Positions 1-11,926 of a stretch of 64,000 nucleotides of DNA are shown here, in pieces. The notes under the pieces were generated by a model, which saw only the letters and a list, made by a program, of their open reading frames with translations, was not told the DNA's origin and searched no databases. Made by a program: the position numbers and the translations under genes. Positions within the stretch are counted from its first letter, which is position 1. Each line of letters starts with the position of its first letter. The stretch lies in the NCBI GenBank assembly GCA_039111635.1, contig JBCAQO010000009.1, positions 930,001 through 994,000 on the forward strand. The letters are read 5' to 3'. Source of the DNA: Heterobasidion occidentale. Taxonomy: Eukaryota; Basidiomycota; Agaricomycetes; Russulales; Bondarzewiaceae.

Positions 1-1729
1 GTTACTGATAGACGAACAGCTGGGACAGGACTTCCGTCATATTCCACGTCGGGGTAAATCACATGTAAGAATATCCCTTGGGCTTTATAGCTGACATCGC
101 CCGCGAAGGACCCGTTCACTGCCCATCGAACTCTCGCCCACCCATCTGGCTTTGTGGGACAGGTTGCGTGGTCCGTGACTATCTCGTTCATACCTTGTCT
201 AGACGGTGGACTGATGATGCTCAGGTCACCGAGTGGAAACATTCTCTTGACCAAGTTGAACCGGGCTATCAAAGTATGGACAGCGGTGGGTCGACATGAT
301 TGTCTATCTTCACCCTTCACCTTATGGTTTGACCGTCTCCGTTTCATCTTCTAGGCCGGTGTGTGCACCAAAACCATCGATCGACATCGCGTAGTTCAGT
401 CTGTTTGCTGGCTCCCCGGTGGAGAAGGTAATACGATCTTCTCTGTCATGCCTATGAAAGTTCTCACGTATACGCTGGTAGCTTTCATGTCTGTTGAGGG
501 CGGCGACGTCACAAAATTAGTGAGCATTTAGTTCTATATTTCTTCTATCTTATCTCAAAAAGCAACGCCCATCAGGATCTTACAGGAAAGGTAAGCTATT
601 GTAAAAAAAGCTATCCAGCTTAGATGTTCAATTGGTCTTGACAGGTGTTAGACACGTATCACTTTGAGCGCTTGGCTATTCACGATGTGTCAGTGACTCC
701 TGACGCTCAGCGGTTGCTTGGTGTTGGTACTTTACAGTCGTCTGGTGACGGCTTGCAACCCAGCAAATGCAGAGCGGAAAAACAGATCATCGGTGCGTGT
801 GTCTGGTGAACACCGATGGATTGGATGGCATGATTGCTTTCATTTTATTACAGCTTACAACCTGGACAAGAAAGAGATCGAAAAGTGCGTCTGTTCCAAT
901 GCTCATACCTCCCTTAATCTTAACATGGGCATAACAGCCAAGTGCCTGTCCTCCACGAGATCCGGGACATCACTTTGGCACGAAACGGTCAGGTCGCGCT
1001 AGTCAGCTACGAGAACAAGGTACGCCTTCTAGGCAGAGTCGAGTATGGAACGTTTGGATCTGACGGCTGTCTTAGGCTCCTCCGCAGTTGTGGAAACTAG
1101 AAATGGTCAAGGACAGAACTAGAAATGATGCAACGACGACACGACTTTCTTTACGACATACTTACATGCCGAAGTTCCCAGTAGACTTTGCTGGACCAAG
1201 TTACTTTGGTGGGAAAAACGACCAATTAGTGCTATGCGCCGGCAAAGGTGCGTTGGCATCATTGTCTTTGCACCAAGACGTCCTCGTTGATATCATACCA
1301 GCGGGAGACATTCATATATGGGACCGCGAGTCTGGCGCATTACTGCATCACGTTCGTGCCCAAGCACTGGGAGGCGATTTGACATGCATAGCGTGGAATC
1401 CTGCCTCTGATCCCTTCATGTTCGCAACCGGTAGCCACGACGGTGGTGTGAGGATCTGGACATCGCCGCCAAGCTCTGCCAATGATATGCTGATTGCGCC
1501 CCCAAGTTCACGGGGCACTCCTGGGACAACGACACCGCGTACGGATACTTCGCTGCCAACCTTCCAACTGGATGTGGATTACAGGACGGACAGCCCGATC
1601 ACCCAACAGGAATTTGACCTGCCGGAAGGAGGTAGGCATAGCGAGTCGGCGGAGGACTCGGCGTCGCCTTCAAGGAGAACGATTGCATTCACAGCTCCCC
1701 AGGCCTTGGGTAATATGTATCCTTCATGA
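1..1729 (+). CDS. GID7/WDR26-like WD40 protein, 3' part (5' end outside window)
   Basis: This is the C-terminal part of a WD40 beta-propeller of the Gid7/WDR26 type, a scaffold subunit of the GID/CTLH ubiquitin ligase, which in yeast degrades gluconeogenic enzymes. WD-type blades are spread over several exons. Visible pieces are a blade end with IKVW (about 270), GVCTKTIDRHRVVQSVCWLPGG (358-420), a blade with DTYHFERLAIHDVSVTPD (650-700), AYNLDKKEIEK (850-885), VLHEIRDITLARNGQ (945-990), and the last exon with GDIHIWDRESG and FMFATGSHDGGVRIW (1305-1460). After the last blade comes a Ser/Thr/Pro-rich tail of about 85 residues ending at TGA 1727-1729. The start and any LisH/CTLH domains lie upstream of base 1. 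Small frame breaks are possible in 60-500, where blade motifs fall in different frames. Family assignment rests on order and spacing of blade motifs. Confidence 0.75.
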
Positions 1730-2036
1730 TCCTTATACTGTTTTTTACGCGTAGAATTATGTGACATCTAAATGTACCACACTTCTTGACATCCTCTGCG
1801 AGGATACAATCATATTGGCAATCATGTTGCAGATTTCTGAGTCGGCCTCGGGTTTTCGCCCAAGAATCGCGACGTTCGATGAGCTGCGGCACTTGGCTAA
1901 AGTTTGACTCGACCGATCGCTATCCGATTTACGCTCTGCCATTGAAGCCGACGTACAGTCTGTCCAGGTTGCGGACAACTGTCTTCGTGTCCACTGTCTA
2001 TCCAAACGACTATTTTGCCCACCACGAACTGCTAAT

Positions 2037-3297
2037 ATGTCTTCCTCTTCTGCCCTCAAGTCTGTGTATGTTGCCGTTGTTGGCGTCGGCCTTGTCGGCG
2101 GTGAATTCATCCAGCAGCTCCTTTCCTTCCCCTCGCCGAACCATTTCCGCATCGTCTCGCTCTCGTCATCCAAAACCTCCATCTTTCATCATGAAGGTCT
2201 CGAATTCCCAAATGCAGACTGGAAGACGCAGCTGCAGACGTCGAGCACCGACCCGAGCTTGCCCAGGTTGCTGCAGGACCTCGCACGTCTCGTCAGACCG
2301 GGGGCGGACGTAGTGTTGGTGGATAATACGTCCTCGGACGACATCGCCGCGTTTTATCCGGAAGTCTTGAAGGCTGGGATCAATATCATCACTCCGAACA
2401 AGAAGGCGTATTCTGCGGGGTTGACGTTGTACGAGAAAATTCTGGCGGCAAGCTTGGAGAGTGGGGCACGGTTCTTGAACGAGGCGACTGTTGGTGCTGG
2501 GCTGCCCATCATCTCGACTTTGGGGGACCTGGTGGCTACTGGAGACAAGGTGCGCATAAATATGGGCATCATTGCTCACAAGTATTGAACTCCGAGCAAG
2601 GTCACAAAAATCGAAGGTGTCTTTTCGGGAACGATGAGCTACATCTTCAATGAATTCTCCACTGGAAAAGCAGGAGGCCCCAGCTTCTCGTCAGTGGTCA
2701 GCGTCGCCCGCGAGAAGGGTTACACGGTAGCGTTCTTCCTCGTGAAAGCTTTTCGCTTCACTCACTCACAACGCCTACAGGAACCGCATCCTGCAGATGA
2801 CTTGAACGGCGCGGATGTGGCACGCAAGCTCACTATCCTGTCCCGTATCATCCCTTCTCTGCGGTCTGCTCTCCCAGATGGATATAAGTCTGTCAAAACC
2901 ACTTCACTTGTTCCCACTGAGCTGGAGGGCGTCAAGACCGGCGATGAGTTCGTCTCCCGACTCCCGGCGTTCGATGATCACTACGACCAGATGCGCACGG
3001 AGGCCGCACGGGAGAACAAGGTGCTTCGTTTCGTCGGCGTCATCGACGTCGAATCCGGTCTTATCAAAGCAGACTTAGAAAAGTATGCAGATATCTGATA
3101 TTCTTGCCGCGAGTGACCTAATGTTTCATAGGTATCCTGATACCCATCCATTCGCCACCTCGCTAGGAGGTTCCGACAACATCATTATGTTCCATACCGA
3201 ACGCTATGGTGCCAGGCCGTTGATTGTCCAGGGCGCGGGCGCGGGTGCAGCCGTTACAGCGATGGGGGTCATGAGCGATTTGTTGAAACTTGTGTGA
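2037..3297 (+). CDS. HOM6: Homoserine dehydrogenase
   Basis: It catalyses NAD(P)H-dependent reduction of aspartate semialdehyde to homoserine, the branch point to threonine and methionine, in the cytosol. The model has four exons: 2037-2549, 2601-2726, 2781-3082 and 3132-3297, with introns of 51, 54 and 49 nt. The N-terminal Rossmann motif is [13 protein letters not shown]. The conserved ITPNKKAYS and [11 protein letters not shown] follow, then [15 protein letters not shown] across the first junction. The catalytic segment [14 protein letters not shown] carries the conserved Asp-Leu-Gly-Asp-Arg-Lys pattern. The C-terminus has the nucleotide-site close-out [20 protein letters not shown]. Length is about 368 residues, normal for fungal Hom6. 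ATG 2037 sits just before the Rossmann strand, as in orthologues. All junctions keep frame, so the gene looks intact. Confidence 0.95.
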
Positions 3298-4131
3298 TCG
3301 GTATAGAGAACAGCTGTAGCCTTAGTTCTGGGGAAGTTGTAAACAATGAGGTGCGTCAAACCATTGCCTTCACATCCGCATTCGATGACAGACTGAGTTT
3401 CTATATGTAGAACCTGTAATTTGCACCACTTACCTTCACCTTGCCGGTGTCTATGCCTGTAATGACGATGAAATAGTGCACCACGGTTTCAGGCCAATCC
3501 TATTCTAAAGATTCTAAGCACCAAACGTGGGCAAGGTACTCCCCCATAGGAACATTTTGCCTCTGTCGGCCTTCCCCTGGTCATGCAAATGTTGCCGCCA
3601 TTGGCGACCCCGCTTTTGCCCTGCTGCTGTTGGGTCATGGAATGACCACCCAGCATTGTCCCGTCATTATCTATCCCTGTATCTTGATCTTACATCCCGT
3701 ATTTCTGCATCGTAGCTCTCTGGCACCAGAACAGGAGAGCGCGATTGAGTATTTCGTTGTCATACTCTGCAGGTGAGCCAAGCTTTCTAACAAGCACAGC
3801 ACAATTGAGCGGTGATCCGTATATCATATATGATTCCCGATCAGTTCAGGGATACCGCTGATGAGCACCGCACAGCTGGCAATGACAACAAAAGAGATTA
3901 TTTGATCATTGTCACAGCCTGCTGGAGACCTCATCACTTGCTCGCAAGTGCTGCGGTACTAATTTGGCACGCTTCGAAGAGCACAGGATATTACGGCGCT
4001 CGATCATTAGCATGCGTGACCCCAGGGCGTCCCATGTTCCCCTGTTTCGGATGGTCGGATGGATTCGAGTCATCTTATAACAGGAGCTGCGAGGGATATT
4101 GACTGCTGATCTGTCCCCCTCTTCCTTTCCC
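3298..4131. other. Intergenic region without recognised gene
   Basis: About 0.8 kb between HOM6 and the DUF6593 gene, both on the plus strand. Short open frames here lack similarity to families I know and lack a convincing intron structure. It probably holds the HOM6 3' UTR and the promoter of the next gene. No repeat or RNA gene is evident. Confidence 0.5.
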
Positions 4132-4857
4132 ATGCAGCTCACACTCACTCGAGGAGAATCGCCCACGAATAGTGTCTACCGGGACCAAGATGGGATGCCC
4201 ATCTATCGGGTGGAAACACCGCTCAAAACAGTGGGCATGACCAGCATGATCACGCGCTTCGCGTCCGACTCCAGTAGTTCGCACGGCGAATCCATAATCC
4301 CCGCTCGCAGTGACACCGAATCAGAAACGGACGTTCATCTTATGCGATTGGAGGAGGAGGAAGTTGCGCAGATTCTCTGGCGTACGTTCTCGGGGACTTC
4401 ATTCAAATTTGGCGAACGCGCCGTCTTGGCGGGGACATACCTCCCCCGAATGGGTTCTTTTGGATGGTAACGACGTTATCATCTGGACGATAAGTTCCAT
4501 CCCACCTCAACTCTGATATTTGGATCACACAGGAAACGCAGGCATCGAACCTTCACTGCCTCGGACGGCCGTTCATATAAGTGGAGGTTGGGAAATAACA
4601 CCTCTTCCGTGAGCCATGACTTCACCCAACAACGAACCCTGGGGACTAAGCAAACTTGGCAGTTGATGCTCAATGATGAAAGGAAGATTGCAGTTGCTCG
4701 TTTCCATCGACGCTCATATAGCCTCTTTGGGAAGGGCCACAAGGCATATCTCGAAATTTATCCGCAAGGCGAAGCTATAGTCGATGAAATCCTCACCACA
4801 TTCGTATACGTCGAGACGCGGAGAAAGCAGGAAAACGGAGAGCTGATCGCGATGTGA
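4132..4857 (+). CDS. DUF6593 domain protein
   Basis: The function of this basidiomycete-expanded family is unknown. There are two exons, 4132-4466 and 4533-4857, with a 66-nt intron, giving about 220 residues. The family layout is clear. A short beta-rich N-terminus has MQLTLTRGESPTN and MPIYRVETP. An acidic Ser-rich loop follows (about residues 45-75), then the FGERAVLAGTYLPRMGSFGW block just before the intron, RTFTASDGRSYKWRLG just after it, and a C-terminal block with VARFHRRSYSLFGK, LEIYPQGEAIVDEILTTFVY and a basic end. ATG 4132 is the first ATG and aligns with the usual start of the domain; upstream in-frame codons begin only at a TTG. No signal peptide or membrane span is visible, so it is probably intracellular. 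Confidence 0.85.
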
Positions 4858-5497
4858 TCAGTCAGAGTTGACAAGGAGCTGTATTGGTACTTGCTGTTTA
4901 AGAATATGCTCAGTCTGTAAATTACTACTCAGTGCGTCTCTTTCCTTGTCGTCTCCCGTCGTGCTCTTCGTTGCCCTCTAATGCGTTCTCGGCCATCTGC
5001 AGGTCACGCGGGAGAGCACGAGGCTCGCATGTGCGTGTGTTTCCTTTCTCTCTCGGTGTCATGCTGATCTGATACATGGGCCTCGTGTGCACATCCTGCA
5101 GTTTGTATAGTGTATCTGAAAAGCTAAGAAAGTGAGTAGTCGACAGACGGACGAGTCTGACTATGACTCAGTGAGGTCCATCAAATGGGAATATAATGCG
5201 TATCGAGATATGGGTGTTTGAGTCCATGGATAGTAAATACAGTGGACGCAAGTGCTGTAGTGAACAAGATTCTGCGCAAGATGGTTTCTGAACACGGTTA
5301 ACATTCATCTAGAATGAAATGATGAGGCGATGTCTGACTGGCATCTGGCATCTCAGATCGTATGCCTTGCCCACGGCTCGGTGTTCAGTATGTGTAGACA
5401 ATTGGCACAGGCGGAAGTCATTGTCGTGCAGAACTCGGGTACGCATGCGATTATCACACGACAATCCGCGTATGACGAAGAGCAGACTATGCTGCAC
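4858..5497. other. Intergenic region between convergent genes
   Basis: It lies between the 3' ends of the DUF6593 gene (+) and the GH16 gene (-). I see only short frames without family signal; it is consistent with two 3' UTRs. Confidence 0.5.
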
Positions 5498-7324
5498 TTA
5501 TGCCTTTGCCTGGTATATATCCACGCTCTTGACCTCCCAATCTACATAGGCAATGCCCTCAATGCCACGCAACAGGTCATACACACGTCAACGAACTCAC
5601 AGGCTTGCTCCAATGCTGCCCCATTGGCCCTTACGAAATCCTCACACGTAGACACGCCAGTGCGTTGCGCGCAACTTTGCGCCTGCCCCGGGGCCCCCGC
5701 CGTAGCCCATACAGCATTTCCCAAATCACCGCTAGAACAGAATTATAGTATCAAACCCTTGCATCTAACCAGTGAGATAGAAAAAGAATACCAGAGCGTG
5801 GTGTCGAACACGACAGATTGGTCTTGGAAGAACTGTGATGGATTGCACGTACTTGCGGGCCATTTGGCCATCGGCAGCCCCCAATTCTCCGGCACAGGGT
5901 TGCCGCCTGAGATATCTGACGGTATTGCATTCCTCGGGAAGAAATAAATGGAGATGCCGTCGTCATCCCATTGCACTGCACGACTATCATGAATCTGTGA
6001 CTACGTTGGAGGCTTGAAGACTGCTCACTAGCATGAACCCCACCCCCGATGGAGTTGAAGGCAGCGCCGAACGAACTGCTCTGCGAGGCAAGAAACCCGC
6101 AGCCCTCATTGTTCGTTTCCAATGCGGCGCAGTTGGTCCCGCCAACGATGCTGCCTGTGATGCCGAGGACGCTGCTGTTGGACGTCGGGAGGGTACAGCT
6201 ATGGTCAGTGTGGACCGTCGCTTGGTTGTTCGTATAATCGTTCACGCCTTCCACGATATCGATTTCGCCGGTGACGGGCCATGTAGGTCCTAGGCGAAAT
6301 GACATCTAGAGTTCAGCTTACCAAGGCGGCGATCGTCTAGTGAGCTTACCATTTGTCCAGAATGCTCTAGGCACAAGCAATGGCCAAGTCTTGGTGAGGC
6401 AAGAGACCTACGATGTAAACAGACAGACAACAGACACTCACGGCCAAGTACCACATCCAGTGGGCATATGGACGGAGTCCAATATAACCAGCCCACCGTT
6501 GAAAGAGAATTGTGATTGTATACGTATAGACATGCGGTTTCCTGTCACCTGTGGAGTTGTTTCTACTCGCATGATAGCGTTTCCAGCGCTGTTGATTGAC
6601 GAGAGGTTGTTCGATAACTAGAGGGGTAAGATAACAGCTCAGCATCTTCATGTCTTGCTTGAGCCTTGGCCTCGGCCAGCAAGACGACAAGCTTGTGGGA
6701 GTACGCACTGCAGCTGCTTCTGTGACATATTGAACGATCCCGTGCGTGGATCCAGAGTCATCGCCTGAGAAGAAACCCCACCCATCGAAAAAGTTGCTGC
6801 CCGACTGAACAAAACTGGCATCAGAGCGAGCTCAACACATGCACACTTAAACACAATGTAATTTGCTTCTGGGTCCTCCTCGTTACACTCACATAAGACT
6901 GAGCCAGTGACCACTTTGAAGATGATGAAGGCAACGCAGCCGAAGCAGTCGCACTGGCGGTAGAGGTGCCACTGCCACCAGCGGGGGTCGTCGCCGTTCC
7001 GTTTCCTCCAGTGGTGAGCCCAGGGCTCCTAAGCTCGCAGATCGCCTGTCCCACAGCACCGCCGGCGCGAGGACGGAGGTTAACTAGCCGTACAGGACCG
7101 ACTTTAGGCTTAGATGACACAGACGTCGCCCTTCCCAGCTCCGAGAGCGCGATGCGGAAATCGCGTGCGAGCTCGCTCGCGCGGCGCACAGCGGCGACGT
7201 CATGCAGGTGGCCCGCCGCGCGTCTGAGAATTCCGTCATGGCCCGACCGCTGTCTCGCATCGACAGACAGAACGAGAAATTGACAGAAAGCGAGAAGGGC
7301 CAGAATGTGGATAGGGATGCGCAT
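5498..7324 (-). CDS. Secreted GH16 endo-1,3(4)-beta-glucanase-like protein
   Basis: A glycoside hydrolase family 16 enzyme, expected to cleave beta-1,3/1,4-glucans in the cell wall or in substrates outside the cell. The protein starts MRIPIHILALLAFCQFLVLSVDA, a clear signal peptide at ATG 7324. About 120 residues of linker follow, the end rich in Ser, Thr, Gly and Ala (about 6900-7000). The catalytic domain begins with SGSNFFDGWGFFSGDD (6720-6810, complement). The active-site motif GEIDIVEG (nucleophile Glu, Asp, acid/base Glu) is encoded near 6250-6280, followed by VHTDHSCTLP and YFFPRNAIPSDI. The last exons give APGQAQSCAQRTGVSTCEDF and VDWEVKSVDIYQAKA, ending at TAA 5498-5500. The gene has many short introns. 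All GH16 landmarks are in order. The long linker before the domain is less common than in plain GH16 proteins and may space it from the wall. Confidence 0.88.
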
Positions 7325-10300
7325 GATGCGGTGAGTCCTGGTGAGTCGTGTAGGTCATAAACTTGGGAGCGAACAAGTCGTGGTCAAGTCGTGAGGAGGA
7401 AGATCGAGAGAGGCTCCAGGCGCAGTCAGCAACGACGTCAATGCAGCTAGCTCGTCGTCGTCGAAAGCACGCAAAGCTTAGGGCCACCGTCAGAGCTTGA
7501 TAACGAGGCTGTCTTCAACGGAAACATGACAAAGGCGCTGCAGCGTGAGATACAAACCAGGAATTTCGCATAGCGGCTCGGAAACTGCTCGGAAGTCGTC
7601 ATGAAGCTTCTCCCGCTCTATCAGGCCCTAGCTCATGAATTTCAAGCGCTTGCAGGCGCTTGCCTGCAGTTCCACATACAGCTGTAGGTGGACATAGCCT
7701 GCATCCATGAGCTTTGGGTTCATTTGCAGAACAGTTCCAAGGCCCATGAATAGCACACCTCCACAAATGGATCTCTATAAATCTATGCGTCTCGCAGCCA
7801 GTGGTCCAGCGGCCAACGGTGAATGTATGATCTATTTAGACCAGTTCGCCTGCAATCCTTGGGTTAATGTAGGTCCGCCGCGTGCCTTTGAAGAGTGCAA
7901 AGAATGGTGATATCGCCCTGGATCCTCCTGGATTGATAGCGATTGATTTGACGATCGACCGGGGCCAAATATGTGCGACTGCGACCTTGCAATATCTTCT
8001 CACTTATGCCAATCCAGCAAATGTGAACTCGGACAGAAATGCAACAAAATCGACCAACAGGAATTCAGAAAAAGACATATCAAAATTTAATTGTTCCACG
8101 CCTAACACATGTATGTATATACGTATCATGCCAACCTTTTCGAAGCCCCAAACAATTCAAACACGAAATCAACACGGTCAGATGCGAATCGAAATACACG
8201 GGAATTGAACGTCTCCTGAACTCTCTCAGCTCCAACAGCAACGTTCAAGGCCCCCCCCCCCCACAAACCGACGCCATCGACAACACATACCCCTCCGGTC
8301 CCCTTAGCGCTCCAAACTCCACCTCTCACTCAGCAAGAAGCAAAAAGTATAGGATCGATAGGATAGGATCAGGCGGGGTGTGGCCGGAATACAGAATTAC
8401 CGTAGGGATGAACAAGATGGGATAGGATATACGTCGCGATGTCGTCCTTATGAAGGAGTCGTGCGCAACGCATTTTTGGGTGGATGCAGGGATTGCGGAA
8501 TTGAGGGTAGGCGATCGAGGAGAGTAAGGCGTTGAATCATTGCGAGACTGAACGAGCTTCTAAAACACTTGGATGGAAACAAAAAGTGAGGAACGAGAAA
8601 CCGAGAAACCGGGGCGGAAAAAAAGAGTGTTTGTGCACTGTGCGCGATCGAGCGGTGCAGGCGTGGGGTTGTCGAGGTGTGTACAAAGAGAACTAGAAGA
8701 TATGGTGGATAAGAGAGCAACGCCGGCGGTATGCATGTATGTACAGTGCGCGACGTGCCCTCCAGGGGACAATGGCAAATGTTGGGAAAGAACTTCGGAG
8801 CACTCGTGCTAGACTAGGGGAGTTGTGCTGTTTGTATGTCGGGGCTGGGATGAGGGGTGGGGTATGCGTGTACGCGAGAAGATAAACACAATTGAACACT
8901 GTCGGTTCAAAGCGCCATTCGGCGTCAGCGATCGAGATCAGTTTTGGCTGAGCAACAAAGAGAAAGTATACAAGATACTCACAGCACCACCACAAACTTA
9001 CACCCTGCCAAAAAGAAAGGAACACTGCAGAGAAAATATCGCCAAAAAGATGACACGCCTAGAACGGAAAATATAATATACCGAGAGCGCGGCATGAGAC
9101 GGATGGGAAAAGAAACGGCGTCCGGCTCTCATCCCTCGTAAGAAAAGTAACGAGAACGCTAGTACACACGTGAATAAGAGTCAAATAAGTTGCCAACAAA
9201 CTGAATACCCGAGGTAAAGCCAGAAGAAGGAAGAAAAACACAGAAGCAGGAGGCGATGACGTGAGGCGTGCGTATGCAGATGCAATACGTGTGGACGTGT
9301 GCGACATTGCGACCAGCTATGGAGTGGAAAGGGAAAAATAAACGGAGAAGTGGAATGGATATCTTAGCGATACTTGATACACTGGGAACATCCATAACAG
9401 GACGTTAAAAATGATAGAAGGAGTGAAAAATAAGTAATCTCGGCACGCCTGAAAAGACGAATGGGGTGGCGCGCGAGACGAGGGATAGTTTACTGGAGCG
9501 GGAGAGTTCGTTGAGGGCAAGGGGGTTGAGCGTAATACTAGTTCCAAAAGATCCAAGAACACAGGGCGAGGCCAAGCCAAACGATGTGCAATACGAGATA
9601 GTCGCGCTGGACAGGTGGGAAGGGGTACACACCAGCCTCTGCGCAGGGCAACGAAGGCAGTGATGCCATCCCCGATAGATGTATAAATAAGCAGTTGAGG
9701 AGGAAGAGGTGGACAACCGGACGGAGATGGAGGCGAGGTAATATATATCGATGCGACAGCGACGAGACCACATTGAAGATTCAATGATTCCTGCGTTGTG
9801 ATAGCTAGTCGTTGCGTCCGGTGCCGCTCTTTTGTTACAATCCTCGCGGGCGCCGGTCTAGATAGTCATGTGATGGCGCCCGGGGGCAAGTGATGTGAGA
9901 GCATGCGAGTGTGTCGATATAATGAAACAGTGGGAGGCGAAAGAGAGAGAGAGAAACGGGTCGAGAGACGACCGGAGACAAAAACATGGGGGAAAGTCGC
10001 AACCCTGAAGATGGTGGGGAAAGCGGAGTGAAGGGTAGAGGGCATTGCGAGGTGGATGCGAGTGTTCCAATCGACGACCGTGGTATGAATATCGGTGCCG
10101 ACCCCAATGAGGGCGAGGGTGTCCTGAGCGTGAACCATGACGGGGGTATTGACCAGAGGAAGGTGAAGAGAAGACGAAGGGGCCCAGATGAACCACGAGG
10201 AGAGTTGTAGACTGCGAAAATGAGGCAGCGACGACGATGGCCAAAAACGACGAAATAATGATATCGAAAAACGTCCAAAGCCACGGCGCAGTTGCGCCCA

Positions 10301-10475
10301 GGCCGATATGTACTGTGAAAAGGCATTAATCGTCGAGGCCACAGGCAGTCGTTTTGCGAAAATGATCATCTAAAAGCAGTTCATAAGACCCGAATGAGAT
10401 CTGCGCGCGGGTCAATACTTTGAATACGTACAATATATCGAAAACTCACCTCTGCACATAAAGGAGGTAATAAGT
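7325..10475. other. 3.15 kb non-coding stretch, pyrimidine-rich on the minus strand
   Basis: I find no exon with family signal in either strand across about 3.1 kb. From about 8200 to 10300 the plus strand is strongly purine-rich, so the minus strand is C/T-rich. The open frames on the minus strand (for example 9835-10326) are low-complexity Pro/Ser/Leu/Arg translations without domain character. Near 10430-10455 the minus strand has a good splice donor (AGGTGAGT), just downstream of the stop of the next gene, which could mark a spliced 3' UTR. The upstream ~300 bp (7325-7600) is probably the GH16 promoter. The rest may be a long 3' UTR or non-coding transcript. Confidence 0.5.
8251..8262. repeat. 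Poly-C run of 12
   Basis: Twelve consecutive C residues inside the purine/pyrimidine-skewed non-coding stretch. The exact length is uncertain given the homopolymer problems elsewhere in this assembly. Confidence 0.8.
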
Positions 10476-11926
10476 TTAAAACTTCAGACCAAACGCAGGG
10501 GGAGGTAAGTCGTCAGGGCTCGGGGAGTTCTGGAAGTTTGAGCTCGCAAAGAACCCAGGGCGTTCGTCCTTCTTTGTCGACTTGCCCGAGCCATTGGGCG
10601 TCAAGCCAGCAGAGGAGATGCGCTTCCTCGGCAACAAACCGACCAACGCCTTGAGCTCTTCCGCCGCGTCCGAGGAGCTGTCATCGTCCATGGACATGTT
10701 GAAGACGCCTTCGCTAGGAGAGCGTTGGTGCAACCTCTTGCGATCAGGCGTAGGCGTCGAGGGGCTCCGCTGAGAGAAGGGGTAACCGCCCAGAGTTGAT
10801 GTCAACGGGGCGGTGCGGGGAGCGTCGTCGAAGACGAGGCTCTGCTGCCATGTGGTGGCCATGTAGCCCTTCTCGCGGACAGGTGTGGAAGGTGCATCAT
10901 CCTCTGCATCAGTGAGGTCATCACAGACCGGGAAAGCGTCCCATGCCACGTTGGAAGCAGCACTCCGTTTGAGGATAGGGCGGGAGGGCATCGACGACAG
11001 GACAGGATCCGAACGAGACAAATTCATAGCGCCGGTGGTGTGGGTGCGTAATTGATTCTTGCCACGCGGGACTGGCAGGGCTCTGGACGAGGGCGGAGTC
11101 GGGGTGCCGGGAACTTCCGAATGCGGCAGACGTCGGCGAGCGAGTTTACCCGAAGGCCTGGGCGCCAACTTCGGCGCTCGGACCACTTGAGGTTTCGGCG
11201 CCGAATCCGAGCCTGCGGTGCGAGATGCTTCGGAGTCACTATCTGAGCTGACAACGAAGGGGTCGAAGGAGTTGGTGTTGGGGTTGCGAGAGCGAGAAAG
11301 AACCGACGACGAGCGGGTGTTAGCGTTGGACTTGGAAGAAAGAACCTCAGACTGCGAGTGCATTTGAGAGGGCAGGGGAGGGGACCCTTGATGGTGGGGA
11401 TGCCGGCGCACGTGATTGCGAATAGAAGAGTGAGAAGCGCTCCTAAGAAGCGTAAAAACGCATACAAAGTCGCTAGGTTAGACAATGCCCGCTAGTGCGT
11501 CAATAGACAGCCAAAAAAAATGTTGCTGCACCTCTGAGATGTCTTCTCTTTCACAGGTTTGATGTTCTGGCGGCCGCGGCGTTCAGGTGCGGAGGGGGGA
11601 AGGTGGGAGCCGTCCGCTTTGAACGTAGTGCTCTCCTTTCGGGGGAGAGCCCTCTTGGGACCCTCGATGGGCTGCGCCTGGGCATGGATGGGCGCGGGGG
11701 AACGGGTGGTCGAGTTGCCAAGCTCGACCTTTGGTGCAGGGCGCTGGATGCGCTGTTGTTGCTGTCGATGGTGGGGGCGTGGGAGGACGGGCTGCGAGGG
11801 CTTAGAAAGGGAGAGAAGGCCGGGCGTGCGAGTCGACTGGACGACGACGGCAGGGGGGGCGGACGGGTGTCTGCGGTGGGATGTCGGGGACGAGAGGAGG
11901 TGTATGGGTTTCTGCACCATTATCAT
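10476..11926 (-). CDS. Probable Edc1/PNRC-like protein (mRNA decapping coactivator candidate)
   Basis: There are two exons, 11926-11532 and 11442-10476, joined by an 89-nt intron with donor AG|GTGCAG and acceptor CTTAG. The result is about 450 residues, nearly all disordered and rich in Ser, Pro, Arg and Gln. The N-terminal half has many basic stretches. The middle has an SDSDSE acidic cluster and the segment RPILKRSAASNVAWDAFPVC. The extreme C-terminus reads FQNSPSPDDLPPPAF preceded by FFASS. This resembles the short linear motif of the PNRC family (human PNRC2, fungal Edc1: aromatic-Ala-x-x-Phe-x-x-Pro-x-Pro-x-x-Leu-Pro-x-Pro), which binds Dcp1 and stimulates decapping. Assignment rests on that one motif and its C-terminal position. 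The start is the first ATG pair of the exon. The reading frame is intact. It could instead be another disordered protein with a chance match. Confidence 0.6.

Noticed and set aside
9835..10326. Minus-strand open frame of 163 codons
   Set aside because: Low-complexity Pro/Ser/Leu/Arg translation of C/T-rich DNA, all three frames similarly open, no domain or splice context.
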